Source of the DNA: JBBIWA01 sp037439425
GTDB lineage: Bacteria; Acidobacteriota; Blastocatellia; RBC074
Assembly (NCBI GenBank): GCA_037439425.1
Contig: JBBIWA010000039.1
Span: 1-47,166, forward strand
Direction: 5' to 3'
DNA length: 47,166 nucleotides
The notes beneath the pieces are model-generated. The model saw nothing but the letters and a program-made list of their open reading frames with translations. It was not told where the DNA came from and did no database searches. The stretch's first letter is position 1. The number at the start of each line of letters is the position of its first letter. Below are positions 16,043 to 24,828 of the stretch, in pieces. Both the position numbers and the translations under genes were made by a program.

Positions 16043-17242
16043 ATGAAACAGATAGCCATTCTCGGCTCAACTGGCTCAATTGGACGCAATGCACTGCGTG
16101 TGATTGAACGCTTGAGTGACGCCTTCAGCGTCACTGCGCTCGGCGCGGGATCGAACATCACGCTGCTGGCCGAACAGATCGAGCGTTACCGTCCGCGGGT
16201 GGTCTCGGTCGCGGACGAAGAGAGCGCCGAGAGGCTGCGTTACGAACTGAGAACCAGGAATGTTTTATCACTGCCGAAGATCGGCACTGGTGTGGATGGG
16301 TTAAGCGAGGTTGCTACCTGTGATGGAGTCGAGATCGTCATCGGCGCGGTGGTGGGGGCGTTGGGACTATTGCCCACCTATCGCGCGCTCGAAATGGGAC
16401 GGCGCGTCGCGTTGGCGAACAAGGAGACGCTGGTCATAGCCGGAGAGTTGATGACACAAGCGGCGGCGCGCTCGGGCGCTGAGTTGCTACCAGTTGACAG
16501 TGAACACAACGCGCTCCACCAGTGTCTGCGCGGCGAACATCACCACGAGGTCAAACGGCTGATTCTGACTGCTTCGGGCGGCCCTTTCCGCACTGCCAGC
16601 CGGGAAGAGATCGAACAGGCGACGCCAGAGCAGGCCTTGAAACATCCAACCTGGCGCATGGGCGACAAGATCACGATTGATTCGGCGACGCTGATGAACA
16701 AGGGGCTGGAAGTGATCGAGGCGCACTGGCTCTTTGGACGTTCGGCTGATGAGATCAGCATCGTCATCCATCCGCAATCGGTCGTGCATTCGATGGTGGA
16801 GCTGATAGATGGCTCGATTATCGCGCAGATGGGTGTGACCGATATGCGCCATGCGATTCAGTATGCACTGACCTATCCGGCGCGCTATCGGACCGAGTTG
16901 CCGCCGCTGGAGCTGACAGCGCTCAATCAGCTCGAATTTTACGAGCCGGACACTGAGCGCTTCCCTTGCATTACGCTTGCCTACGAAGCCCTGCGCGCAG
17001 GCGGAACGATGCCTGCCGTGCTGAATGCAGCCAATGAGGTCGCAGTGGCAGCCTTTCTGGGCGGGCGCATCAAGTTCGGACAGATCCCTCACCTGATTCG
17101 CTCTGCCTGCGTCGCTCACACTCCGCAACCGGCTACCAGCCTGGAAACGGTGCTTGCTGCTGATAGCTGGGCGCGCCAGTGGGTCGGCTGCCAGATTGAC
17201 TCCGCGGTGCGTAGCGGACAATGGGCAGCCAGTAGCGATTGA
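16043..17242 (+). CDS. dxr: 1-deoxy-D-xylulose 5-phosphate reductoisomerase
   Basis: Dxr commits carbon to the MEP isoprenoid pathway. The NADPH site is AILGSTGSIGRNALRVIE at the N-terminus, and ALANKETLVIAGELM precedes the metal site. PVDSEHNALHQCL carries the metal-binding Asp/Glu. The flexible loop ASGGPFR, the substrate block TWRMGDKITIDSATLMNKGLE (in two adjacent motifs) and the helix EAHWLFG are all present. ATG 16043 is preceded by GGAGGG at 16031-16036, an excellent site; a longer in-frame start at 16007 is unlikely. At 399 aa it is full length. Confidence 0.95.
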   Translation: MKQIAILGSTGSIGRNALRVIERLSDAFSVTALGAGSNITLLAEQIERYRPRVVSVADEESAERLRYELRTRNVLSLPKIGTGVDGLSEVATCDGVEIVIGAVVGALGLLPTYRALEMGRRVALANKETLVIAGELMTQAAARSGAELLPVDSEHNALHQCLRGEHHHEVKRLILTASGGPFRTASREEIEQATPEQALKHPTWRMGDKITIDSATLMNKGLEVIEAHWLFGRSADEISIVIHPQSVVHSMVELIDGSIIAQMGVTDMRHAIQYALTYPARYRTELPPLELTALNQLEFYEPDTERFPCITLAYEALRAGGTMPAVLNAANEVAVAAFLGGRIKFGQIPHLIRSACVAHTPQPATSLETVLAADSWARQWVGCQIDSAVRSGQWAASSD

Positions 17243-17378
17243 AGAAAATCAATTGCGACCTTGCTCCGTCACTGACTGCCAGTTTGACTCTACCTTCAGC
17301 GTACAATAAACTTCTTTTGAAGTTGGCGCTGTGTCCCGCTCTCAATCGTTGAGTGCGCGGTGCGGGAGGAACAAGGAA
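17243..17378. other. dxr downstream region, no gene seen
   Basis: About 136 bp between the dxr stop and the terminator hairpin. I see no ORF or repeat. It is the start of a 678-bp gap whose later parts are annotated separately. Confidence 0.4.
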
Positions 17379-17412
17379 AGTTATCAAACTGGCGGTTTGA
17401 TAACTGCTTTTT
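17379..17412 (+). terminator. Rho-independent terminator downstream of dxr
   Basis: AGTTATCAAAC (17379-17389) pairs perfectly with GTTTGATAACT (17395-17405) over a 5-nt loop. GC and TTTTT followed by further pyrimidines come next. The stem is AT-rich but long (11 bp). It lies about 140 bp after dxr on the same strand, implying rseP has its own promoter. Confidence 0.75.
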
Positions 17413-17606
17413 CTTCTCGCAAACACTCAAGTGAGGCTCAGTGATCCGGCGGCGGGCCGGTGAACTACGTTATTTGGGTCATGACACCATGGGATGCTTG
17501 CCAGTTCCATGCAACTGTCGTCTGTCATTAAACAGGACTTGCGGCCGCGGCCACGGACAGTGTGGCAGACGTCAGTAACCAGAAACACGGGCCGAGGCAA
17601 ACATTA

Positions 17607-17698
17607 CTCACCTTCGCGGGTGAGCTTACCCTAACGGGTCGACTCTAACGAGTCCTGGCTATGGCTCGTTTCCAGTCAAAAAACGAGCACTTACGTGC
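17607..17698. repeat. Run of five short hairpins, two with TAAC loops
   Basis: Successive small stems occur with almost no spacing. CTCACC/GGGTGAG is at 17607-17624, ACCC-TAAC-GGGT at 17628-17639 and GACTC-TAAC-GAGTC at 17641-17654. GCTCGTT/AACGAGC is at 17664-17688 and GCAC/GTGC at 17687-17698. Such packing is unlikely by chance. Role unknown; it might be a folded RNA upstream of rseP. Confidence 0.45.
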
Positions 17699-17722
17699 GG
17701 CAGGCGCCGCGCAGGTAATTAA

Positions 17723-17823
17723 CTGGACTTTTGCAAATTCAAAAATGGCCAATGTATCTTGCGGTCATCCAAGAACAGCACCCACAACTAATGAGCGCAG
17801 AAAGCAAATTTGCAAAAGTTCAG
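17723..17823. mobile_element. 101-bp MITE-like element with 17-bp terminal inverted repeats
   Basis: The ends CTGGACTTTTGCAAATT (17723-17739) and, inverted, CTGAACTTTTGCAAATT (17807-17823) differ at one position. A direct repeat TAATTAA flanks the element at 17716-17722 and 17824-17830, as a 7-bp target-site duplication would. The interior has no ORF, so it would need a transposase in trans. No matching full-length IS is in the window. Confidence 0.65.
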
Positions 17824-17832
17824 TAATTAACT

Positions 17833-17902
17833 AGGCCCTGGACCGCTTCACTACGCTACCGCGGTCCGGGGGTCGGGGAGCCTCCTGCTGGCTCCAGGGC
17901 CT
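17833..17902. promoter_or_regulatory. Nested cruciform just upstream of rseP
   Basis: AGGCCCTGGA (17833-17842) pairs with TCCAGGGCCT (17893-17902). Inside, GGACCGC (17840-17846) pairs with GCGGTCC (17861-17867), and GGAGCC (17877-17882) with GGCTCC (17890-17895). Some arms overlap, so the stems compete. It ends 18 bp before the rseP start, placing it in the leader. Confidence 0.45.
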
Positions 17903-17920
17903 CAGAGAGGAAGATTAGCA

Positions 17921-19309
17921 GTGAGTCATCTATTTTCCCTTATCATTCCTTTCGTTACCATTCTATGTGCCATGATCGTAATTCACGAGCTTGGTCACTT
18001 CATTGTGGCCAAGCTTTTGGGGATTGCGGTTGAAACCTTCTCGGTCGGTTTCGGTCCGCGCCTGGTTGGCTTTCGGATCGGAGAGACAGACTATCGTTTG
18101 AGCGCCATCCCACTGGGTGGTTACGTCAAGTTCCGAGGCGAGAATCTGGAGCTACTGCAGGGCAAAAGCGAGGGCTCGGTGGATGAATTTCTGTCGCATC
18201 CCAAATGGAAACGCTTTCTGGTGGCGGTAGCTGGCCCTGCCTTCAACATTGCCACTGCAATTTTGATCCCGACAGTGGCGATTCTGATCGGTTTTCAGGA
18301 ATCTATCCATCGCTCACAGCCAATCACGATTGGCAAAGTACTACCTGATTCGGCCGCCGAGCGTGCTGGACTGCAGCCGGGAGATCGTATCCTGACTTTC
18401 AATCACAAGCAGAATCCAGTCTGGGAGGATTTTGTGCTCGAAGTTCGCTTGCGCCCCAATGAGGAGATCCCCTTAACTATCGAGCGCAACGGCCAGATGA
18501 TAGATCTGACTGTTCGGCCGCAAACTGAGACTGTCAGGAACGAGCAAGTCGGTCGGGTCGGCATCGAACCCTATCTCGGTAGTATTCGGATCGGCAAAGT
18601 CTCTGCTGGCTCTCCTGCCGCACTTGCTGGACTGCAGACTGATGACAGAATCACCGGGATCAACGGCGAGCCGCTCACTACCTGGAGCCAGTTCACTCAG
18701 GCTTTAGAAGATAATGCCGGCCAGGAATTGACACTTCAGATTCAGCGCGATCAGCAGGTTTTGGAGCTCAAGGTCAGGCCTTCGGCTGATAAGCAATATG
18801 AGAGAGAGCTGGGCTTAGGGTTGATCCCCAACATGACCACGCTGGTCAAGACCAGTTCGCTAGCTACGGCTTTGCGCTTCGGCTGGGATTATAACTGGCG
18901 CATCCTCCGATCAACGGGAGTTGTCTTCAAGCAGATCTTTAGTGGGCGCCGTTCGGCTGGCAGCGCGTTGGCCGGGCCGATTGGTATTGCCAGGACGACG
19001 GCTGAAACCTATCGTGATGCAGGTTGGGCTGGCATCATCGAGCTGATGGGCATTCTGAGTTTGAACCTGGGAATTTTCAACCTGCTACCGATCCCGGTCC
19101 TTGATGGCGGGATGATCTTAATGATCTTCATTGAGGCCTTGCTGGGATTGCTTGGCCTGACACTAACGATGACTATGCGCGAGCGGTTTCAGCAGCTCGG
19201 CTTCATCGTGATTATGCTGCTGATGGGGTTCGTCATCGTAAACGACATTGTCAAGTGGGGCAGCAGCTCGACTAAAGATCCGCCGCCGGCGCAACAACCG
19301 AACCGCTGA
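17921..19309 (+). CDS. rseP: RIP site-2 metalloprotease RseP, two PDZ domains
   Basis: RseP cleaves membrane-embedded anti-sigma factors and signal-peptide remnants. The zinc motif is VIHELGHFIVAK (HExxH) in the first helix, and the third ligand region reads NLLPIPVLDGG near the C-terminus. Two tandem PDZ domains lie between, centred on SAAERAGLQPGDRILTF and SPAALAGLQTDDRITGI. Four transmembrane helices and 462 aa match the family. The start is GTG 17921 with GAGAGGAAG about 10 nt upstream. The leader holds a cruciform and a MITE-like insertion, so regulation may differ from relatives. Confidence 0.95.
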   Translation: MSHLFSLIIPFVTILCAMIVIHELGHFIVAKLLGIAVETFSVGFGPRLVGFRIGETDYRLSAIPLGGYVKFRGENLELLQGKSEGSVDEFLSHPKWKRFLVAVAGPAFNIATAILIPTVAILIGFQESIHRSQPITIGKVLPDSAAERAGLQPGDRILTFNHKQNPVWEDFVLEVRLRPNEEIPLTIERNGQMIDLTVRPQTETVRNEQVGRVGIEPYLGSIRIGKVSAGSPAALAGLQTDDRITGINGEPLTTWSQFTQALEDNAGQELTLQIQRDQQVLELKVRPSADKQYERELGLGLIPNMTTLVKTSSLATALRFGWDYNWRILRSTGVVFKQIFSGRRSAGSALAGPIGIARTTAETYRDAGWAGIIELMGILSLNLGIFNLLPIPVLDGGMILMIFIEALLGLLGLTLTMTMRERFQQLGFIVIMLLMGFVIVNDIVKWGSSSTKDPPPAQQPNR

Positions 19310-19618
19310 CTCCTGAAGCAGCTTTCAAAACGCCGGCTCCTGTAAGCACAAGCCAGGCAGGTGACAGAAGTTTAAATTTCGGGTTGGGATTTAAATCCAC
19401 AGTTTGCAATGCAACATTCACCATTTCTTTCGCTAGCTGATTGAGGGCCGGCGATTAGATCAGTTGGCAATTGGGTCTATGGGGCAAGGCGCTGAGTCAG
19501 TACCGCGCGAGCGATAGCGAGCGGACTTCATATGAGGCTGCGCTCGCTACCGTTTGCGGTACTGATCCGTACAGGCAATTGAAGTCCTATCTAGTGCTGC
19601 TCCAGAACGCTCAATCCT
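19310..19618. other. rseP-permease intergenic region with an inverted repeat
   Basis: No ORF is credible. TCAGTACCGC (19497-19506) is complementary to GCGGTACTGA (19556-19565). TAGCGAGCG-type words inside extend the partial pairing. It may be a dispersed palindromic repeat. Confidence 0.4.
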
Positions 19619-21160
19619 ATGGCACAAGATGAAAAACTCATTCGCGGTCTTGGCCTGCTTGATTCCACTATGATTGTCGCAGGCTCGATGATCGGGTCGG
19701 GGATCTTTATTGTCTCGGCCGACATTGCGCGACAGGTCGGTGCGCCGGGCACTTTAATCCTGGTCTGGGTGGTCACAGGACTCCTTACAGTGACGGCGGC
19801 TTTGAGTTATGGCGAGCTGGCGGCGATGATGCCGAAGGTCGGTGGCCAATATCTCTATCTGCGCGAAGCCTACTCGCCGCTGTGGGGCTTTCTTTACGGC
19901 TGGACGCTGTTTCTGGTCATTCAGACCGGGACGATTGCGGCTGTGGCCGTAGCTTTTGCGCGCTTTCTGGGCGTGCTTGTGCCATTGATCTCGCCGACGG
20001 CCTGGATCATCCGCCCGATTAACTTATCGGAGAACTATGCTCTCAGCCTGTCGTGGCAACAATTGGTTGCAGTGCTGTTGCTGGTGCTACTGACTTTCCT
20101 CAACACGCGCGGGATTAAATTGGGCAAGCTGATTCAGAACATCTTCACCTCGGCCAAGATGCTTTCGCTCCTTGCGCTTATCCTGCTTGGCCTCCTCATC
20201 GGGCGCAATGCCGAAGCCATCAGCTTCAACTTCGGCGATTGGTGGACGCCGCGTGGAGTTGCACCCATCAAGCCGGATTTCGCATTCGTGCCCGCCACCT
20301 CAGCTGCGAGCGGAGCTTTCGGGCTCTTCATCGCTTTCTGTGTGGCGCAAGTCGGCTCGCTCTTTTCCGCTGATGCCTGGAACAACATCACTTTCACAGC
20401 TGGTGAGGTCAAAGATCCGCAGCGCAACATTCCGCTCTCTCTAGTGGCCGGCACTGGACTGGTAATTACGCTCTACATTCTGGCCAATGTAGCCTATCTG
20501 GTGATGCTGCCGCTTTCGGCCATTCAGCAGGCGCCGGACGACCGGGTCGCCACGGCAGCGATGGAAACGATCTTCAAAGGCGCTGGGGCAGCGATTATGG
20601 CCGTGGCGATTATGATCTCTACCTTTGGCTGCAACAACGGTTTGATTTTGGCTGGCGCGCGCGTCTACTACGCGATGGCGCGCGATGGTCTGTTCTTTCA
20701 AGCGACCGGCAAACTGAATCGCCATCATGTGCCAGCGGTAGGGCTGGTACTTCAATGCATCTGGGCTGTGTTGCTGGTCTTGCCGCGGACGCGGTTGCGC
20801 GATGCTTCTGGCGCGCCGCTGGTGGATCCTGCTACGGGAACGGAGCAGTATGGAAACCTCTACAGCAATCTGCTCGACTATGTGGTCTTTGCGGTCCTGA
20901 TCTTTTACGTCTTGACCATTGCGGGATTGTTTGTGCTGCGCCGCAAGCGACCTGAAGCGGAGCGACCTTACCGAGCTTTCGGCTACCCGGTGATCCCAGC
21001 GCTTTACCTGGGGGCTGCTACGGTCATCATGCTTGTGTTGCTTGTGTACAAGACTCAGACCACATGGCCGGGTTTGGTGATCGTGGCAACAGGATTTCCC
21101 GTTTACCTAGTCTGGCGCATCCGTCGTGAGGCGATGGCTGCTGAAGCAGTTGGGGATTGA
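19619..21160 (+). CDS. APC-superfamily amino acid permease
   Basis: This inner-membrane transporter of 513 aa has about 12-14 hydrophobic segments. The first helix carries the APC substrate-site motif STMIVAGSMIGSGIFIVSAD (Gly-rich unwound helix), followed by helix 2-3 sequence ELAAMMPKVGGQYLYLREAY. VYYAMARDGLFF in the later half is also typical. It resembles the LAT/serine-threonine exchanger-like branch, but substrate cannot be read from sequence. An unusual extramembrane insert near residue 395 (RLRDASGAPLVDPATGTEQY) separates two helices. It is followed 119 bp later by a second APC permease of a different branch. Confidence 0.88.
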   Translation: MAQDEKLIRGLGLLDSTMIVAGSMIGSGIFIVSADIARQVGAPGTLILVWVVTGLLTVTAALSYGELAAMMPKVGGQYLYLREAYSPLWGFLYGWTLFLVIQTGTIAAVAVAFARFLGVLVPLISPTAWIIRPINLSENYALSLSWQQLVAVLLLVLLTFLNTRGIKLGKLIQNIFTSAKMLSLLALILLGLLIGRNAEAISFNFGDWWTPRGVAPIKPDFAFVPATSAASGAFGLFIAFCVAQVGSLFSADAWNNITFTAGEVKDPQRNIPLSLVAGTGLVITLYILANVAYLVMLPLSAIQQAPDDRVATAAMETIFKGAGAAIMAVAIMISTFGCNNGLILAGARVYYAMARDGLFFQATGKLNRHHVPAVGLVLQCIWAVLLVLPRTRLRDASGAPLVDPATGTEQYGNLYSNLLDYVVFAVLIFYVLTIAGLFVLRRKRPEAERPYRAFGYPVIPALYLGAATVIMLVLLVYKTQTTWPGLVIVATGFPVYLVWRIRREAMAAEAVGD

Positions 21161-21279
21161 CCGTCGCCGCAGCTTGCAGTTAGAGTGTTAGCCCACTTCA
21201 TTGCAGATTACGGAATCTCAACTTCCAATCCGAGGTCCGCAACCTGTGGTTCCTCTCTTCTTTAGATTAGGAGAACAAC

Positions 21280-22779
21280 ATGGCACACCTATTTGTGAAG
21301 AAGTCCATTGCCGCGCTCAAGGCCGAGGCTGAAGCGAGTGGCGAACATAGTTTGAAGCGAACTTTGTCAGCGACCAATCTAGTTTCGCTGGGGATCGGAG
21401 CGATCATCGGCGCAGGTATTTTCGTGCTCACCGGGGCAGCTGCTGCCAATTACGCTGGCCCCTCCATTGCGCTCTCGTTTGTGCTGGGCGGCATTGCCTG
21501 TGCCTTTGCTGGTTTGTGCTATGCCGAGATGGCCTCGACAGTGCCGATTGCCGGAAGCGCCTACACTTATGCTTACGCGACGATGGGTGAATTCATCGCC
21601 TGGATTATCGGCTGGGACTTGATCCTCGAATATTCTCTCGGGGCGACCACCGTGGCGATTGGTTGGTCTGGCTATGTCGCCAGCTTCCTGAGAGACCTGG
21701 GCATTCACATCCCCGCTCGGTTGGCTTCAGCCCCACTGGCGTTTGATCCGACAACCAGCACCTGGAGTCAAACGGGCGCAATCATCAATCTCCCGGCGAT
21801 GGCGGTCATCGCTGTTATCACTGCATTGCTGGTGATCGGCATCCGGGAGTCAGCCAACGTCAATAACGTGATTGTACTCATCAAGGTCTCTATCGTGCTC
21901 ACCTTTATCCTGGCCGGGATCGCTTATATCTCGCCGGCGAACTGGGTCACGCCCAACAATCCTGATGGCTCCTTCATTCCACCTAACATGGGCCATTTTG
22001 GCGAATTTGGTTGGAGCGGTATCTTGCGCGGCGCGGGTGTGGTCTTCTTCGCCTACATCGGCTTCGATGCGGTCTCGACGGCAGCACAGGAGGCCAGGAA
22101 CCCACAGAGAGACATGCCCATAGGCATCATGGGTTCGCTCGTCATTTGCACTATTCTCTATGTTCTGGTAGCCATCGTGCTGACCGGGGTGGTGCCTTAC
22201 AACAAGCTGAATGTGCCAGATCCCATCGCGGTAGGGATTGACGCCCTGGGTATGAGCTGGCTGGCTCCGGTGGTCAAACTGGGCGCGATTGCAGGGCTGA
22301 GTTCGGTGATTCTGGTGATGCTGCTTGGGCAGCCGCGGATCTTCTATTCGATAGCCAATGATGGACTGTTACCACCCATGGTCTCAAAGGTGCATCCGCG
22401 GTTTCGCACTCCATACATTACGACCATTATCACCGGGGTCGTGGTCATGATCGCCGCTGGCTTCTTGCCGATAGGAATCGTCGGTGAATTAGTGAGCATC
22501 GGCACGCTCTTCGCTTTCACGGTAGTCTGCATTGGCGTGCTCGTCTTGCGCCTTACCCAACCCCAAGTCGAGCGCCCGTTTAGGACTCCGCTAGTCTACT
22601 TGACGGCCCCAGCTGGAGCTGCTTGTTCAATCCTGCTGATGCTTGGGTTGCCGAGAGATACGTGGATCCGGCTGGCAGTCTGGCTGGTAGCTGGATTATT
22701 GATCTACTTCCTCTATGGCATGCATCATAGCCGCCTGGCTAGACAAGAAGCTGAAAGGAGTGCGGTCACAGCAGACTAG
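21280..22779 (+). CDS. APC-superfamily cationic amino acid transporter-like permease (CAT family)
   Basis: The 499-aa protein starts VKKSIAALKAEAEASGEHSL, an N-terminal cytosolic helix seen in CAT-type transporters. TNLVSLGIGAIIGAGIFVL is the unwound helix 1 motif. CYAEMASTVPIAGSAYTYAY and GFDAVSTAAQEARNPQRDMP are CAT signatures, and GQPRIFYSIANDGLLPP lies in the later half. About 12 helices are apparent, and the C-terminus is cytosolic and basic. ATG 21280 has AGGAG about 7 nt upstream. It is probably a basic or broad-range amino acid importer. It is distinct in sequence from the preceding permease rather than a recent duplicate. Confidence 0.88.
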   Translation: MAHLFVKKSIAALKAEAEASGEHSLKRTLSATNLVSLGIGAIIGAGIFVLTGAAAANYAGPSIALSFVLGGIACAFAGLCYAEMASTVPIAGSAYTYAYATMGEFIAWIIGWDLILEYSLGATTVAIGWSGYVASFLRDLGIHIPARLASAPLAFDPTTSTWSQTGAIINLPAMAVIAVITALLVIGIRESANVNNVIVLIKVSIVLTFILAGIAYISPANWVTPNNPDGSFIPPNMGHFGEFGWSGILRGAGVVFFAYIGFDAVSTAAQEARNPQRDMPIGIMGSLVICTILYVLVAIVLTGVVPYNKLNVPDPIAVGIDALGMSWLAPVVKLGAIAGLSSVILVMLLGQPRIFYSIANDGLLPPMVSKVHPRFRTPYITTIITGVVVMIAAGFLPIGIVGELVSIGTLFAFTVVCIGVLVLRLTQPQVERPFRTPLVYLTAPAGAACSILLMLGLPRDTWIRLAVWLVAGLLIYFLYGMHHSRLARQEAERSAVTAD

Positions 22780-22857
22780 ATCGAAGCAAGCTTGGGACGG
22801 ATGCCGCGACCTGGTTGAGAAGCGCCCCTCTGACTCCCTGCCTTCCTGGTCGCGGGC

Positions 22858-23210
22858 AGCGCACCTCGAGACACGTGCTTGGTCGTGCGCGGCCAGACTC
22901 AAGACGGAGCTGTTGAAATCGAGCCCGTCTGCTGCTTCCTGCCCTCCGGGCAGCTGCGTATCATTACAGTCTATGCCGTCGAAGGGGAATACGTGAGAAA
23001 GAAAACAGCCGTTGTGGAGCCGAATTTTTGCCAATACTGCCCCGCACCTTTGCTGGAGAGCGAAAAATCAGTCACTGTCTATCGGTCATAGCCACAGTCG
23101 GCACTTTATCTTTGAGCGTGTGTTGGCACGGGTCTGCTGGCGTTGTGGTGAACGTTACTTTGGCGCGCGAGATGGATCGTTTGATGAAAGAGCCAGAGTC
23201 TTCCTGTCTG
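22858..23210 (+). pseudogene. Decayed DUF4258 toxin / YgiT-type zinc-finger antitoxin pair
   Basis: Frame 1 from about 22867 reads RDTCLVVRGQTQDGAVEIEP and then LPSGQLRIITVYAVEGEYV, the C-terminal half of a DUF4258 (RelE-like) toxin. The same frame runs on into CQYCPAPLLESEKSVTVY, the first CxxC knuckle of a YgiT/MqsA-type antitoxin, and stops at 23091. The second knuckle, FERVLARVCWRCGERYFGA, continues in another frame from about 23100. So the toxin start is missing, the toxin-antitoxin boundary is fused and the antitoxin is frameshifted. It fills the gap between the permease and scpB. Confidence 0.6.
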
Positions 23211-23230
23211 AGCTCGGTGATGGGTTCGAT

Positions 23231-23947
23231 TTAGCTGCCCAGGTCTTCAAAATCCTCGATGCTGGGCAACTCCGACAAATCCTTCAGCCCGAACTGAATC
23301 AAAAACTCCTTCGAGGTGCCATACATCATCGGGCGACCGACAGTCTCTTTGCGACCTTTGGGCACGATCAAGCGTTTTTCGAGCAGCGTCTTGATGGCTG
23401 AAGTGGAACTGACTCCGCGAATCTCTAAAATCTCCGGAATGGTGATTGGTTGCTTGTAGGCGATGACGGCGAGCGTTTCAAGCGCAGGCAGCGACAGCCG
23501 CGCTGAAGGGCGCGACTTGAGGTATTTGCGAATGAATTCGTGATACTGAGGGCGCGTCGAGATGCGCCAGCCGCCAGCGATCTCACGAATCTCTAGCCCG
23601 CCCTGGCGCGCTTCATACTCGGCAACTAGTTCGTCGAGCGCGGCGCGCACGCTGGCTGCTTCGACCTCGCCTAGCAGTTTGCAGAGTTGTTTGAAAGGGA
23701 GCGGTTCGTCAGCCACGAAAAGCAGGGCTTCGATCACAGGTTTCAGCTCGGACTTGGTAGCCGTGATCTCTGCTTCTGCCTCACCCTCAGGTGTTCCATT
23801 GGCCTGGAATGGGGCTGTGAGCCCCGCCTCTTCAGGCGGCTGGCTCGCGCCCATTTCCTCAGCCAGTTGTTCGGCTACCTCCAGTTCCTCACTCAGCTCG
23901 GCTGCGCTGAGAAGCGTTTCTTCTCCTTGTTCAAGCTCTTCGTTCAT
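23231..23947 (-). CDS. scpB: Segregation and condensation protein B
   Basis: ScpB dimers bind ScpA and the SMC ATPase to compact and segregate chromosomes. The conserved winged-helix core begins near residue 66 with LKPVIEALLFVADEPLPFKQ. It continues with PALETLAVIAYKQPITIPEI, an ScpB signature, and TVGRPMMYGTSKEFLIQFGL near the end. A Glu/Ala-rich acidic extension of about 65 residues precedes the core and is longer than usual. It lies 8 bp downstream of scpA on the same strand. Confidence 0.93.
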   Translation of the reverse strand: MNEELEQGEETLLSAAELSEELEVAEQLAEEMGASQPPEEAGLTAPFQANGTPEGEAEAEITATKSELKPVIEALLFVADEPLPFKQLCKLLGEVEAASVRAALDELVAEYEARQGGLEIREIAGGWRISTRPQYHEFIRKYLKSRPSARLSLPALETLAVIAYKQPITIPEILEIRGVSSTSAIKTLLEKRLIVPKGRKETVGRPMMYGTSKEFLIQFGLKDLSELPSIEDFEDLGS

Positions 23948-23955
23948 CTCCCGGT

Positions 23956-24789
23956 TCAGGTCGTCGTTGCGAGTTCGACTCTCTCTGCCTGGCTCCGTTT
24001 GCGAGCGATGATCTCGCCAAAAAATTCGCGCTGGATCAGAGAGATTTCAGCTTCCTTGACCAGTTCGAGCAGTGCCAGAAAGGTCAAGATCAGCTCGCGT
24101 CTGGAGCGAGCTAGTTCGAACAGCTCGCGCACGTTGATCTCGTCACGTTCGGCGATGAGGGCGCGGATCTGCGCCAGCTTTTCGCTCATCTTCATCTCAT
24201 CGCGAGCGATCTCCAGCTCGACAATAGCCTCGGCGCGCTCAAGCACTTCGCGGAAGACCCGCAGCAGATCAAAGACCGTGGCTGAGACTTCTGGGTTATG
24301 CTTGTCGCTCTCCAGCGCCCCACGTGTGTAACAGGCCGATTCGATCTCAAAGCGCGAATGAAGCATATTAGCTGCTGCTTTAAATTTCTGGTATTCGAGC
24401 AACTGCTCGACCAACTCCGTGCGCGGGTCTTCGCTCAGCTCCTCCTCTCCGGTCTGCGCTGGATCAGGTGGCAGCAGCATCTTCGATTTGATGTAAATCA
24501 GCGTCGCAGCCATGACCAGAAAGTCGCCCGCGACGTTGATGTCCAACTGCTCCATTAAGCGCAGGTATTCAAGATACTGCTCGGTGATGTGCGCGATAGG
24601 GATGTCATAGATATCTATCTCGTCTTTCTTGATCAGATAGAGTAGCAGATCGAGTGGCCCCTCGAAGATCTCCAGCTTGACGCGATAGCTCTCACTTCGC
24701 GCTCCATCCTCTGGCTCGAAAGCCTCAGCCAGGGCAGTAGTGTGCGGCGAAGAATGTTTCTTAGCTTGGCTGGCTTGACGTTTCGGCAT
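23956..24789 (-). CDS. scpA: Segregation and condensation protein A (kleisin)
   Basis: ScpA is the kleisin that bridges SMC heads. The signature YRVKLEIFEGPLDLLLYLIK lies near residue 35, followed by DIYDIPIAHITEQYLEYL and FLVMAATLIYIKSKMLLPP. The C-terminal winged helix includes LTFLALLELVKEAEISLIQ. At 277 aa it is normal, with about 30 extra N-terminal residues. It is the upstream gene of the scpA-scpB pair and follows trpS on the same strand with a 39-bp gap. Confidence 0.93.
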   Translation of the reverse strand: MPKRQASQAKKHSSPHTTALAEAFEPEDGARSESYRVKLEIFEGPLDLLLYLIKKDEIDIYDIPIAHITEQYLEYLRLMEQLDINVAGDFLVMAATLIYIKSKMLLPPDPAQTGEEELSEDPRTELVEQLLEYQKFKAAANMLHSRFEIESACYTRGALESDKHNPEVSATVFDLLRVFREVLERAEAIVELEIARDEMKMSEKLAQIRALIAERDEINVRELFELARSRRELILTFLALLELVKEAEISLIQREFFGEIIARKRSQAERVELATTT

Positions 24790-24828
24790 GTGAGAGACTA
24801 ATTCTCGACCAATCCTTTATCCCCTATC

